Made by a program: the position numbers and the translations under genes. From Nitrospirae bacterium RBG_13_39_12 (GTDB lineage Bacteria > Nitrospirota > Thermodesulfovibrionia > Thermodesulfovibrionales > SM23-35): a stretch of 5,142 nucleotides of DNA. Positions 1-5,082 of the stretch are shown here, in pieces. The notes beneath the pieces are model-generated. The model ran no database searches. It saw only the letters and a program-made list of their open reading frames with translations, and was not told the origin of the DNA. The stretch covers positions 1 through 5,142 of the forward strand of contig MHEF01000081.1 of the NCBI GenBank assembly GCA_001805125.1. Reading direction: 5' to 3'. Position 1 is the first letter of the stretch. The number at the start of each line of letters is the position of its first letter.

Positions 1-203
1 GGAAGAGTCTTAATGTCTTTTGTATCTTTAAACCATTTTCTGAAATTTAGAATAGAAAAACCAACCACCTCACCACTGCCAGGGTTAACCCTAAGAAAGA
101 GATCCTTTTCAACTTCCTTTGAAATAGCCTTTTCAGGATCTCCGATTGAAATATCCAGAACATCTCCCTCATCATCATAAGCCATTTTTATTTCTTTTCC
201 CAT
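1..203 (-). CDS. DUF2283 family protein, 3' end off the window
   Basis: The 67 complete codons visible here begin MGKEIKMAYDDEGDVLDISI and continue with an FLRVNPGSGEVVGFSILNF segment. This is the DUF2283 pattern: a YD-x-E-x-D-x-L-x-I opening, then a line describing the residue or domain environment, then G-x-[IV]-[VT]-G-[FL]-x-I. I chose the ATG at 203-201 because a GGGAG Shine-Dalgarno core lies 7 nt upstream (211-215). An in-frame ATG at 185 is less well placed. DUF2283 proteins are small and of unproven biochemistry. They often sit next to DUF4258 genes and are then considered antitoxin-like. Any such partner would lie outside this window. The C-terminus is cut by the window edge, not by a stop codon. 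Family assignment is fairly sure; function is not known. Confidence 0.82.
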   Translation of the reverse strand, partial: MGKEIKMAYDDEGDVLDISIGDPEKAISKEVEKDLFLRVNPGSGEVVGFSILNFRKWFKDTKDIKTL

Positions 204-221
204 AAGGTCTCTCCCTTTTTT

Positions 222-251
222 ATTACATCAGTAATATATTAACGGTCTCAA
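222..251 (-). promoter_or_regulatory. weak candidate sigma70 promoter for the DUF2283 gene
   Basis: On the minus strand TTGAGA (246-251) is followed after 18 nt by TGTAAT (222-227). Each hexamer matches consensus at five of six positions. The -35 box lies inside the left inverted repeat of the repeat element. The predicted start falls about 12 nt before the ATG, at the ribosome binding site, which makes the leader uncomfortably short, so this is only a candidate. Confidence 0.25.
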
Positions 252-281
252 AATAGTATTGACATTTCACCCTCTCCAACC

Positions 282-300
282 CTACCCTCTCAAGGGGTAG
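282..300. repeat. small inverted repeat CTACCC/GGGTAG
   Basis: CTACCC (282-287) pairs with GGGTAG (295-300) around a 7-nt loop. It is the left of two hairpins in the core of the MITE-like element. There is no T-tract after it on either strand, so it does not look like an intrinsic terminator. Confidence 0.5.
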
Positions 301-309
301 GAACCAGCT

Positions 310-358
310 ATAATCCCCTCTCCCCCCGGAGGGAGAGGGCAAGGGTGAGGGGGATTAT
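310..358. repeat. G/C-rich nested palindrome in the element core
   Basis: Two 9-bp perfect inverted pairs compete for the same C-tract. ATAATCCCC (310-318) pairs with GGGGATTAT (350-358), and CCCTCTCCC (316-324) pairs with GGGAGAGGG (331-339) around a 6-nt loop. The CCCTCACCCTTGCCCTCTCCC-like arm, read on the minus strand, resembles a repeat seen in many copies in several environmental bacterial genomes. Copy number here cannot be judged from one window. Confidence 0.6.
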
Positions 359-473
359 CTATGTCTTTACTATTATGAAACTGTTAATAATTATATCATG
401 AGTATTAAAGAGAGCAAGGAGAGAAAGAGTTTTGAAATATTGTAGCACCGGCGGCACTTCATAAAAAAATCTT

Positions 474-482
474 TGGTATAAT
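474..482 (+). promoter_or_regulatory. extended -10 promoter for the DUF433/DUF5615 pair
   Basis: TGGTATAAT (474-482) is a perfect TATAAT -10 box preceded by the TGn extension. No good -35 hexamer lies 16-18 nt upstream, which is the usual situation for extended -10 promoters. Transcription would start near 489, giving a leader of about 38 nt before the ATG at 527. Confidence 0.6.
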
Positions 483-526
483 AAAGCCACAATGTATTGT
501 AAATGGCTTGATGGGAGGGAAAGAGT

Positions 527-754
527 ATGAAGTTTACACGTATTACCATAGAGCCCGATAAAATGGGTGGCATGCCTTGTATAAGAGGATTACGTATACC
601 TGTAGCTACAGTTGTCGGCATGGTAGCAAATGGCATGACAGAAAAAGATATTCTAAAAGCCTATCCTGACCTTGAGCCAGAGGATATTCGTGAGGCATTG
701 TTTTACGCTGCAGAGGCTGTAAAGGAACGCCAGATTCCCCTCGTTAGTGCATGA
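527..754 (+). CDS. DUF433 family antitoxin-like protein
   Basis: This 75-aa protein has the full DUF433 signature: I-x-x-x-P-x-x-M-G-G-x-P-C-I-R-G-x-R-I-P (residues about 8-25), then an NGMTEKDILKAYPDL segment and EDIREALFYAA (about residues 53-63). Members are small helical, HTH-like proteins usually encoded just upstream of a DUF5615 PIN-like nuclease. They are regarded as its antitoxin and probable autorepressor. That arrangement holds here: the stop TGA (752-754) overlaps the ATG of the next gene as ATGA, implying translational coupling. The start is supported by a strong GGGAGGGA Shine-Dalgarno (513-520), 6 nt before the ATG, and by the promoter at 474-482. Length is normal and the frame is intact. 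The antitoxin role is inferred from family context, and its toxin partner here seems broken. Confidence 0.9.
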   Translation: MKFTRITIEPDKMGGMPCIRGLRIPVATVVGMVANGMTEKDILKAYPDLEPEDIREALFYAAEAVKERQIPLVSA

Positions 755-1103
755 AGTTTCTAATCGACAATGCCCTCTCCCCTATAATCGCAGAAGGACT
801 TCAAAAAGCAGGCTTTGAAGCCATATTGGATTACATTCTGCATCTGATTCAGTCATTTTTGAATCTGCTTTTAAAAATGATCAAATAATTATATCCGCTG
901 ACACTGGCTTCGGAACACTGCTTGCTCTGCGGCAGTATTCTAAGCCGTCTGTGATACTTTTTAGATGTACCGATAAACAACCCCCTTCACAGCTATCGTT
1001 GTTGCTCGCACACATCCAGAAAATAAAAGACGCATTGATTGCAGGAAGCATCGTAGTCTTTGAGGACAATAGAATAAGAATCAGATCGTTGCCGATAGGC
1101 TAA
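751..1103 (+). pseudogene. frameshifted DUF5615 PIN-like toxin
   Basis: The gene opens MKFLIDNALSPIIAEGLQKA, the typical DUF5615 N-terminus with the early Asp at residue 6. It reads in frame to about base 840. From there the family sequence continues in another frame (ASDSVIFESAF, then IIISADTGFGTLLALRQ, KPSVILF-like text, and a final RIRIRSLPIG) to a stop at 1101-1103. The original frame instead ends at 886-888 after 45 codons. Summing both frames gives about 117 residues, normal for the family. Around 820-845 the expected H-V-R-D-Y-x-L-x-x-A-S-D stretch appears as I-L-D-Y-I-L then A-S-D, so two small deletions are likely. In addition the expected D-x-D-F acidic motif reads D-T-G-F (GGC at 906-908, one transition from GAC). 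DUF5615 proteins are PIN-like presumed RNases and the toxin partner of DUF433. Read as written, this copy should be inactive. A sequencing or assembly indel could explain the frame break but not the Asp loss. Confidence 0.8.
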
Positions 1104-1320
1104 CCCCTTAATTTTATTCAATTCCATTTTGCCTATCATCTTGCTACGGCCCCGTGTATTTGTTCCAGACGCCATTGTTAAAACCGGCATGTTTATTGAC
1201 CGTCAGATTAGGTTTTCACCCATGTCAAAATCCATGCCTCCTCCACTGCGCAGCACCAGACAATTTCATTTCCAAAATCTTCCTTTCCGAATATCAATTC
1301 ATTTTAGACCGATTCCAATA

Positions 1321-1704
1321 TTAGATAAAAAGATTTTCTACAACTAATGTCACTGATCTTATCGCAGACAATGCATTTTCTTGAATTTCAGATGAATTTT
1401 GAATTTGTGCTCTATGTAAAATATTTTTAGCTTTTTTTCTGATCTCATGTGCTTCTTTTTTTAATTCTTTGGGCAAATTTACTTTTTTCAATAATTCGAA
1501 GAGTTGCATATTCTCTATTTCCTCTGTTGGAACGTTAGGATTTGTATTCTCGTAATGCTGTTTAAGGCATTCTTCCAAAATTGCTCGACAGAATATAATT
1601 GTGCTGTTATAAAGACCAAACATGTAACAGTCTCTCATTTCATCAAACAATTTTATTATTTTAGATGGAATCTCTCTGCTGGAGATTATCGCCCCAGCTA
1701 TCAA
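1321..1704 (-). CDS. DUF4145 / HEPN-like protein
   Basis: This 127-aa all-helical protein matches the DUF4145 layout. An IPSKIIKLFDEMRDCYMFG helix (residues 12-30) comes first, then the FCRAILEECL signature with R40 and E44, then an EIRKKAKNILHRA stretch (88-100) containing R89, N94 and H97. DUF4145 belongs to the wider HEPN group, where a conserved Arg and His in this region form the RNase centre of toxin and defence proteins. Here the spacing is R-x7-H with Lys before Asn, so catalytic competence is uncertain. The start is TTG (1704-1702), overlapping the TGA of the upstream gene in a TTGA junction. No Shine-Dalgarno is visible, so translation is probably coupled. The first ATG (residue 23) would cut into the domain. 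The gene is the last of a four-gene minus-strand run starting with mrr. The domain call is moderately sure; an RNase or toxin role is inference. Confidence 0.62.
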   Translation of the reverse strand: MIAGAIISSREIPSKIIKLFDEMRDCYMFGLYNSTIIFCRAILEECLKQHYENTNPNVPTEEIENMQLFELLKKVNLPKELKKEAHEIRKKAKNILHRAQIQNSSEIQENALSAIRSVTLVVENLFI

Positions 1705-2273
1705 ACGCCGTAATGGATAATTGGCAAATCATATTGATCAGCAAACTCATTCAGCCAATCTTCATTATAATCTTCGACTTGCTCGTCTTTAATTTCATCA
1801 ATGAGTTCTCTTAACAGTTCAGGGTTTTTTTCTTCCTTAATACGTTGAATTAATTGCTCACCAATAATTGGAGGATAATCAGTTTCAATGACGGATCCTT
1901 CGCATATTTTATATTTTGAAAGAGGAGATCTATATTTAAAACCTTCCAATAGTCTATTAATGTCTTCAATATTCATTTCTTGAATCATTAATGCCTGCAA
2001 AATTCTCTTAGCAAGTATCTCTATGAGGTCAAAATAAGAATCCTTGTTATTCCTAACATTCCTAATTAATTCTCTTGTTTCAGGATTACGTATTTCGAGA
2101 GAAGGGTTGTTTTTAAAGAGGCATTTAATTACTTTTCTGTTATTCTTTAAAGCAATCAATGACGTGTTAATTTTTTCGATGTCTATTTTCTCGTCGCGTA
2201 ATAACTTACTTAGTTTTTCTTCAGAACGTCTATAACCCTTGACAACATCTTCTATATGTTTTTCTTCTATCAT
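1701..2273 (-). CDS. hypothetical 190-aa charged protein, partner of the DUF4145 gene
   Basis: I do not recognise the family. The protein is soluble, predicted mostly helical and rich in Glu, Lys, Ile and Asn. It has no signal peptide and no membrane segment. The N-terminal 60 residues look like paired helices (KHIEDVVKGYRRSEEKLSKLL, then DIEKINTSLIALKNNRKVIK). A central helix pair spans about 80-111. A C-terminal acidic part (about 145-178) includes ELLRELIDEIKDEQVEDYNE. The ATG at 2273-2271 has no obvious Shine-Dalgarno in front, and the next Met is residue 97, so this start is the only sensible one. Its stop overlaps the TTG of the DUF4145 gene by 4 nt, so the two are almost surely co-translated. 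An acidic partner encoded ahead of a HEPN-like protein would fit an antitoxin or a complex subunit, but nothing in the sequence proves this. It is 103 bp downstream of the zinc-ribbon gene. Confidence 0.7.
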   Translation of the reverse strand: MIEEKHIEDVVKGYRRSEEKLSKLLRDEKIDIEKINTSLIALKNNRKVIKCLFKNNPSLEIRNPETRELIRNVRNNKDSYFDLIEILAKRILQALMIQEMNIEDINRLLEGFKYRSPLSKYKICEGSVIETDYPPIIGEQLIQRIKEEKNPELLRELIDEIKDEQVEDYNEDWLNEFADQYDLPIIHYGV

Positions 2274-2376
2274 GACTAATATTTACTTAATGTCTGCAAA
2301 AACACAAAAGTAACTTAGAATAGCTATCAATCTGCATTATTACTGGTTAAAATCTACAACTTGCTTACCGCTCTTA

Positions 2377-2583
2377 TTATTTTTGTGTAAATAGATTTAC
2401 GCCATGTCTTTCATAACATGATGCGCAATATTTCTTAGCATGCAAACTATGCAGGAAAGCATCTTGAATGTGTTCTTTATAGTAAATCTCACCAGACGGT
2501 ATGACAGTCTCACACTTGTAACAAATATGCCGAGTTCTTGCTTTTGTCTTCCTTAGGATTTTTAGATAATCGTATTTTCCCAT
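2377..2583 (-). CDS. small four-cysteine zinc-ribbon protein
   Basis: This 68-aa protein carries C21-x2-C24 and C53-x2-C56, separated by 28 residues, in the layout ARTRHICYKCETVIPSGEIY ... HAKKYCASCYERHG. The pattern (Cys pair, then I-x-x-G-E-x-Y, then a second Cys pair) is that of small treble-clef or zinc-ribbon proteins that bind one Zn(II). Histidines 45, 48 and 60 lie nearby, but no clear HNH nuclease motif is seen. The gene starts 5 nt after the mrr stop codon on the same strand, so it is surely in the mrr transcript. The Shine-Dalgarno is poor, which suggests coupling to mrr translation. Likely roles are a nucleic-acid-binding accessory to the Mrr nuclease or an independent small regulator. 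The metal-binding inference is strong; the role is unknown. Confidence 0.78.
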   Translation of the reverse strand: MGKYDYLKILRKTKARTRHICYKCETVIPSGEIYYKEHIQDAFLHSLHAKKYCASCYERHGVNLFTQK

Positions 2584-2588
2584 GTACT

Positions 2589-3488
2589 TTAATCCAGGAA
2601 ATAATCGGTATCGATTTTTTTAATATCATAGGATGCAATTTTTGAAACGCCGATATCATAATCAATCATCAACTGGGTAAGGTGCTCGCCATCTATAAGG
2701 ATAATTTTACTATCTATCTTCGATACAAAATCTAAAGCTTCTTTTGAAAAGCTGGATGTAGTGATAAAAATCCCCTTCTTAGCTCGATGGCCCTGAAGGG
2801 CTCCAGCGAATTTCTGAATTTCAGGGCGGCTCACCGTATTTTCCCACCGTTTAGCTTGGATGTAGATGGTGTCAAGACCCAACTTATCTTCCTTGATAAT
2901 CCCATCTATGCCTTCATCACCAGTTTTTCCTATTGCCTTGCCGGCATCCTTCCTCGATCCGCCATATCCCATTTTGACAAGAAGCTCTACAAGCAGCTTC
3001 TCAAAAAATTCAGGCGAGCAGGACTTGATCTGAGCTAAGAGTTCATCAGCTAATTCTTGCCTTATCTTCTGATATCCAGCCACCACCAGGTCTTCAGGAG
3101 ACTGCTTATCGATTTCCTCTATTTCAGAGGACACCTTTTCTTTCCTTATTTGTTTAAATTCTATGAATTCAGGATATTGCTCAAGAAACTTTACATTAAT
3201 CTCTGGCGGGTTTTGTTTTAAAGCATCCAAGCCGAGTTTAGTAATCTTGAAAAATCCTCTTCTTGTGGACTCCATAAGGCCCGCCTTTTTCAGATATGTG
3301 CGCGCCCAACCGATTCTATTATCAAAGACTTTCTGCTGCCCGCTTGGCAAAAGCTCTTTTCTCTCTTCAGCCGAGAGTTTAAAGAATTGCGCAAGATTTT
3401 CAATTGAGTCACGAAAAGAATGCTCCTGCTCATCTGCAAGGATTTTAAGCAGAGGTAACATTACAGCCTGATAGTCAGGAATGGACAT
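2589..3488 (-). CDS. mrr: Mrr-type restriction endonuclease (type IV, modified-DNA specific)
   Basis: At 299 aa it is close to the length of E. coli Mrr and has both family domains in order. The N-terminal winged-helix Mrr_N part (about residues 5-92) opens IPDYQAVMLPLLKILAD and includes an RIGWARTYLKKAGL stretch. The C-terminal PD-(D/E)xK-like catalytic part (about 155-275) starts FFEKLLVELLVKMGYGG. The active-site residues are all visible: E163 in the first helix, D195 in GDEGIDG, then Q211 and K213 in YIQAKRW. A further family landmark is KKGIFITTSSFSKEA (237-251). Mrr enzymes cleave DNA carrying methylated adenine or cytosine in certain contexts and defend against modified phage DNA or incoming methyltransferases. 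The ATG at 3488 is preceded by an in-frame stop and only a weak GAG-type ribosome site, but a strong promoter lies just upstream (3525-3553). It heads a minus-strand run with the zinc-ribbon gene 5 nt behind it. The frame is intact and it appears functional. No cognate methyltransferase is present, as expected for type IV. Confidence 0.93.
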   Translation of the reverse strand: MSIPDYQAVMLPLLKILADEQEHSFRDSIENLAQFFKLSAEERKELLPSGQQKVFDNRIGWARTYLKKAGLMESTRRGFFKITKLGLDALKQNPPEINVKFLEQYPEFIEFKQIRKEKVSSEIEEIDKQSPEDLVVAGYQKIRQELADELLAQIKSCSPEFFEKLLVELLVKMGYGGSRKDAGKAIGKTGDEGIDGIIKEDKLGLDTIYIQAKRWENTVSRPEIQKFAGALQGHRAKKGIFITTSSFSKEALDFVSKIDSKIILIDGEHLTQLMIDYDIGVSKIASYDIKKIDTDYFLD

Positions 3489-3524
3489 TTCTATCGTCTC
3501 ATATTATTTGTGATTGCTGGTTGT

Positions 3525-3553
3525 AATCTAATCTTTTTAATCATTCCTGTCAA
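3525..3553 (-). promoter_or_regulatory. sigma70 promoter of the mrr run
   Basis: On the minus strand a perfect -35 TTGACA (3548-3553) is followed by exactly 17 nt and a -10 TAGATT (3525-3530; four of six consensus positions). Transcription would start near 3518, leaving a leader of about 30 nt before the mrr ATG at 3488. No operator-like palindrome is evident over it. Confidence 0.65.
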
Positions 3554-3784
3554 TTTTTTTGTAACAGAGCGAAAGAGATGAAATGGCGGATATCGATAAC
3601 ACCTACGAGTTATTAGATATGAGAACATGAAACTATTAAAGATTTACGAGATAAAGAAACGGTGCAATGAGATAATCAAAGCGCCTAAGTAACCACCTTC
3701 TGAAAGAATAAGAGACGTTATTCCTGTCGTTCTTTAACCGGAGGCTATTGATATTTTTCAATATCTTCGTGTTAAAAATAATGT

Positions 3785-3793
3785 TGGTATGAT
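3785..3793 (+). promoter_or_regulatory. candidate extended -10 promoter for the membrane protein
   Basis: TGGTATGAT (3785-3793) is a TGn-extended -10 with five of six consensus bases and no good -35 upstream. It resembles the DUF433 promoter (TGGTATAAT). It would leave a leader of about 47 nt before the ATG at 3847. An overlapping TAATAT could shift the assignment. Confidence 0.35.
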
Positions 3794-3846
3794 AATATTT
3801 TGAAAGATGAATAGAATTGGATAATTACTTGTTAGGTCGTTAGTAA

Positions 3847-4974
3847 ATGAGACCGAAAGACTTTCATTTAACGCTGATTGAAATTGTCGACTTAGTTGGA
3901 TGCTTTCCTAAGACCTTCTGGACAATGCTCGTTACCCCCAACACAGGATTCGCAGAGGCCCTAAATCCCAAGAATACTACCAAAATGCTGCCCGGCGTCT
4001 TTCTATTTCTAAATCTTATCATTGCTGATCTTCTTGTAGGCCTATATTGGTCGAAGGACATTCAAAAGTTGCCACTTCAAGTCCTCAAAGAGGTTCCCAG
4101 TCACATTATTGGAACGCTGCTTTTTCTTTTTCTTCTCAAGGTTTTCTTTTGGAAAATAAATGCGACCAAACTTTTTACGGTTATCTGTTTATCGAGTATT
4201 GTTTACGTCCCTTATGCTGCTGTCATACTGGCGATTGACTTGATAGTTTTACCATCCTTCCGCAATTTTTGGATCTTCCTTTTATCTGGCCACTATCAAA
4301 CAGTTGCCGAGTTGTTTGCCCCATTGATACCTTTAGGCTACAAACTGGTCCCTTTACTTTTTATTTTGATGATTGTGTTCGTATGGTGGCTCTGGTTACT
4401 TTCAAGCGGCTGTGGTCGCATCGTCAGCCTCTCGACAATGAAGCGCTTCTTGAGGCTCATCCTATCAGTTTCGGCCTACATTGGAGTTCTTTTTATAATT
4501 CTAACTGTAGTCTCAGGTTCTTTAACATACTCCATGATTCGCGGATTTTCCGACTACGAGAAGATGCTAACTTCCTTTAGAGATGAGAATTATGCAGAGG
4601 CATTATTTCTTGCCTCCAAGGTGTCAAATAACGACAGACTTCTTCCGGTTCTAAGATACCGCGCCCACTTGATTAAGGGCATTTCGGAGGTTAAGACTTT
4701 CTGGAAAAACGATGACACTTTTCGAGACGCTATTGATGCCATCAATGCCAAGAAATATCGGGATGCAGAAATAATCATGCGCAAAGAGGTCGAGAGTCGC
4801 TTGCTGTTGTTAGACAGTCCGATGAGATTCGTTTTTAAACATGTTGAGATAGCTCTCGGCGATGCAGCTAAGCAGTTCAATTCGCCTGCATACTCGGAGA
4901 CTAAAACGGTTCAGATAGGCTTCGTAGTTTTTTGGGATAGCATACCGATCAATTTGTTTCCAGGTTCCTTATAA
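3847..4974 (+). CDS. multi-pass membrane protein, Yip1-like, with soluble C-terminal domain
   Basis: This 375-aa protein has a cytoplasm-like N-terminus with a short FPKTFWTMLVTPNTGF stretch, then about five hydrophobic segments: residues 47-68, 86-103, 109-135, 165-187 and 203-226. The layout (short helix, P-x-x-F entry, cluster of five membrane helices, a W-x-W-L-x-x-x-G-x-G turn near 181-190) recalls bacterial Yip1-domain proteins. Sequence similarity by eye is weak, so this is a suggestion. The last 145 residues are soluble and helical, with two TPR-like phrases, NYAEALFLASKV (249-260) and KYRDAEIIMRKEVES (304-318). Start choice is clear: TAG and TAA codons stand immediately before the ATG in frame. 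The ribosome site is weak (AGG at 3834-3836, 10 nt upstream). It is transcribed away from mrr, converges on the minus-strand genes at the right edge and overlaps the last of them by 6 nt. No defence function can be read from it. Confidence 0.75.
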   Translation: MRPKDFHLTLIEIVDLVGCFPKTFWTMLVTPNTGFAEALNPKNTTKMLPGVFLFLNLIIADLLVGLYWSKDIQKLPLQVLKEVPSHIIGTLLFLFLLKVFFWKINATKLFTVICLSSIVYVPYAAVILAIDLIVLPSFRNFWIFLLSGHYQTVAELFAPLIPLGYKLVPLLFILMIVFVWWLWLLSSGCGRIVSLSTMKRFLRLILSVSAYIGVLFIILTVVSGSLTYSMIRGFSDYEKMLTSFRDENYAEALFLASKVSNNDRLLPVLRYRAHLIKGISEVKTFWKNDDTFRDAIDAINAKKYRDAEIIMRKEVESRLLLLDSPMRFVFKHVEIALGDAAKQFNSPAYSETKTVQIGFVVFWDSIPINLFPGSL

Positions 4975-5082
4975 AAAGGCAAGGCTTAATTCTTCATTGA
5001 CACTTGTAGCAGGCTCAACAGTAACTTCTTTCTCAGAGCTTATGGTACTCATTATACTTTTGTCCCTCCGAATAAACATCAT
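4969..5082 (-). CDS. 37-aa ORF downstream of the HTH gene, possibly a truncated partner
   Basis: The reading frame starts with ATG (5082-5080), overlapping the stop of the upstream HTH gene as ATGA, and ends TAA at 4969-4971. A second ATG ten codons in (5052) has a strong GGAGGG sequence 11 nt upstream and would give MSTISSEKEVTVEPATSVNE plus seven residues. No family is recognisable. Such an overlap usually joins an HTH antitoxin to its toxin, yet 37 aa is far shorter than a normal toxin. It may be the stump of a gene cut by rearrangement where the convergent membrane-protein gene now ends. It could also be a genuine small protein or chance. Confidence 0.35.
   Translation of the reverse strand: MMFIRRDKSIMSTISSEKEVTVEPATSVNEELSLAFL

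Larger units (their letters stand above)
238..388. mobile_element. MITE-like element with terminal inverted repeats and hairpin core
   Basis: Bases 238-265 (starting ATTAACGGTCTCAAAATAG) and the reverse complement of 361-388 (starting ATTAACAGTTTCATAATAG) align without gaps at 23 of 28 positions. They form terminal inverted repeats of a 151-bp unit. Inside them a second inverted pair, TCACCCT (267-273) and AGGGTGA (342-348), continues the symmetry. The core is filled with C- or G-rich hairpins. No ORF of note is present, so the unit would depend on a transposase elsewhere, as MITEs do. The flanks are AT-rich and I cannot define a target-site duplication. It sits between two divergent genes. 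An alternative reading is a large REP or BIME-type palindromic unit. The structure is directly visible; mobility is inferred. Confidence 0.6.
3489..3846. other. 358-bp gap between divergent mrr and membrane-protein genes; possible decayed coding remnant
   Basis: The left end holds the mrr promoter. The rest contains no intact gene. Plus-strand reading from 3583 gives a 15-codon ORF (MADIDNTYELLDMRT). It overlaps by ATGA a 21-codon ORF (3627-3692, MKLLKIYEIKKRCNEIIKAP...). The same frame continues past TAA at 3690 and TAA at 3735 with protein-like text (PPSERIRDVIPVVL, then PEAIDIFQYLRVKNNVG) up to a TGA at 3801. This could be a decayed gene or chance. A short hairpin GATATT-TTTC-AATATC lies at 3750-3765 without a following T-tract. 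ATTCCTGTC occurs twice (3543-3551 and 3720-3728). Confidence 0.35.

Noticed and set aside
267..356. Repeated CCCTC-type motifs considered as a short CRISPR array.
   Set aside because: The copies are inverted and variable, with no regular spacers. They form hairpins in one palindromic unit.
391..636. 81-codon minus-strand open frame over the DUF433 start.
   Set aside because: It is antisense to the DUF433 gene and its promoter and has no family features.
830..850. Programmed -1 frameshifting in the DUF5615 gene.
   Set aside because: No slippery heptamer is present at the frame change, and conserved residues are missing around it, so deletions explain it better.
1104..1320. Open frames on both strands in the gap between the DUF5615 and DUF4145 genes.
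   Set aside because: They lack ribosome sites, overlap each other and match no family I know. I see no gene, hairpin terminator or repeat here.
3750..3765. Hairpin GATATT-TTTC-AATATC as an intrinsic terminator.
   Set aside because: The stem is only A/T-rich, there is no T-tract after it, and no gene ends nearby.
3831..3837. GTTAGGT matches the GTTRRRY core of an integron attC site just before the membrane-protein gene.
   Set aside because: No matching RYYYAAC core lies at a proper distance, and the sequence upstream does not pair with it as attC arms would.
4590..4880. 96-codon minus-strand open frame inside the membrane-protein gene.
   Set aside because: It is an antisense shadow of a well-supported gene, with Ser/Leu-rich text typical of such shadows.
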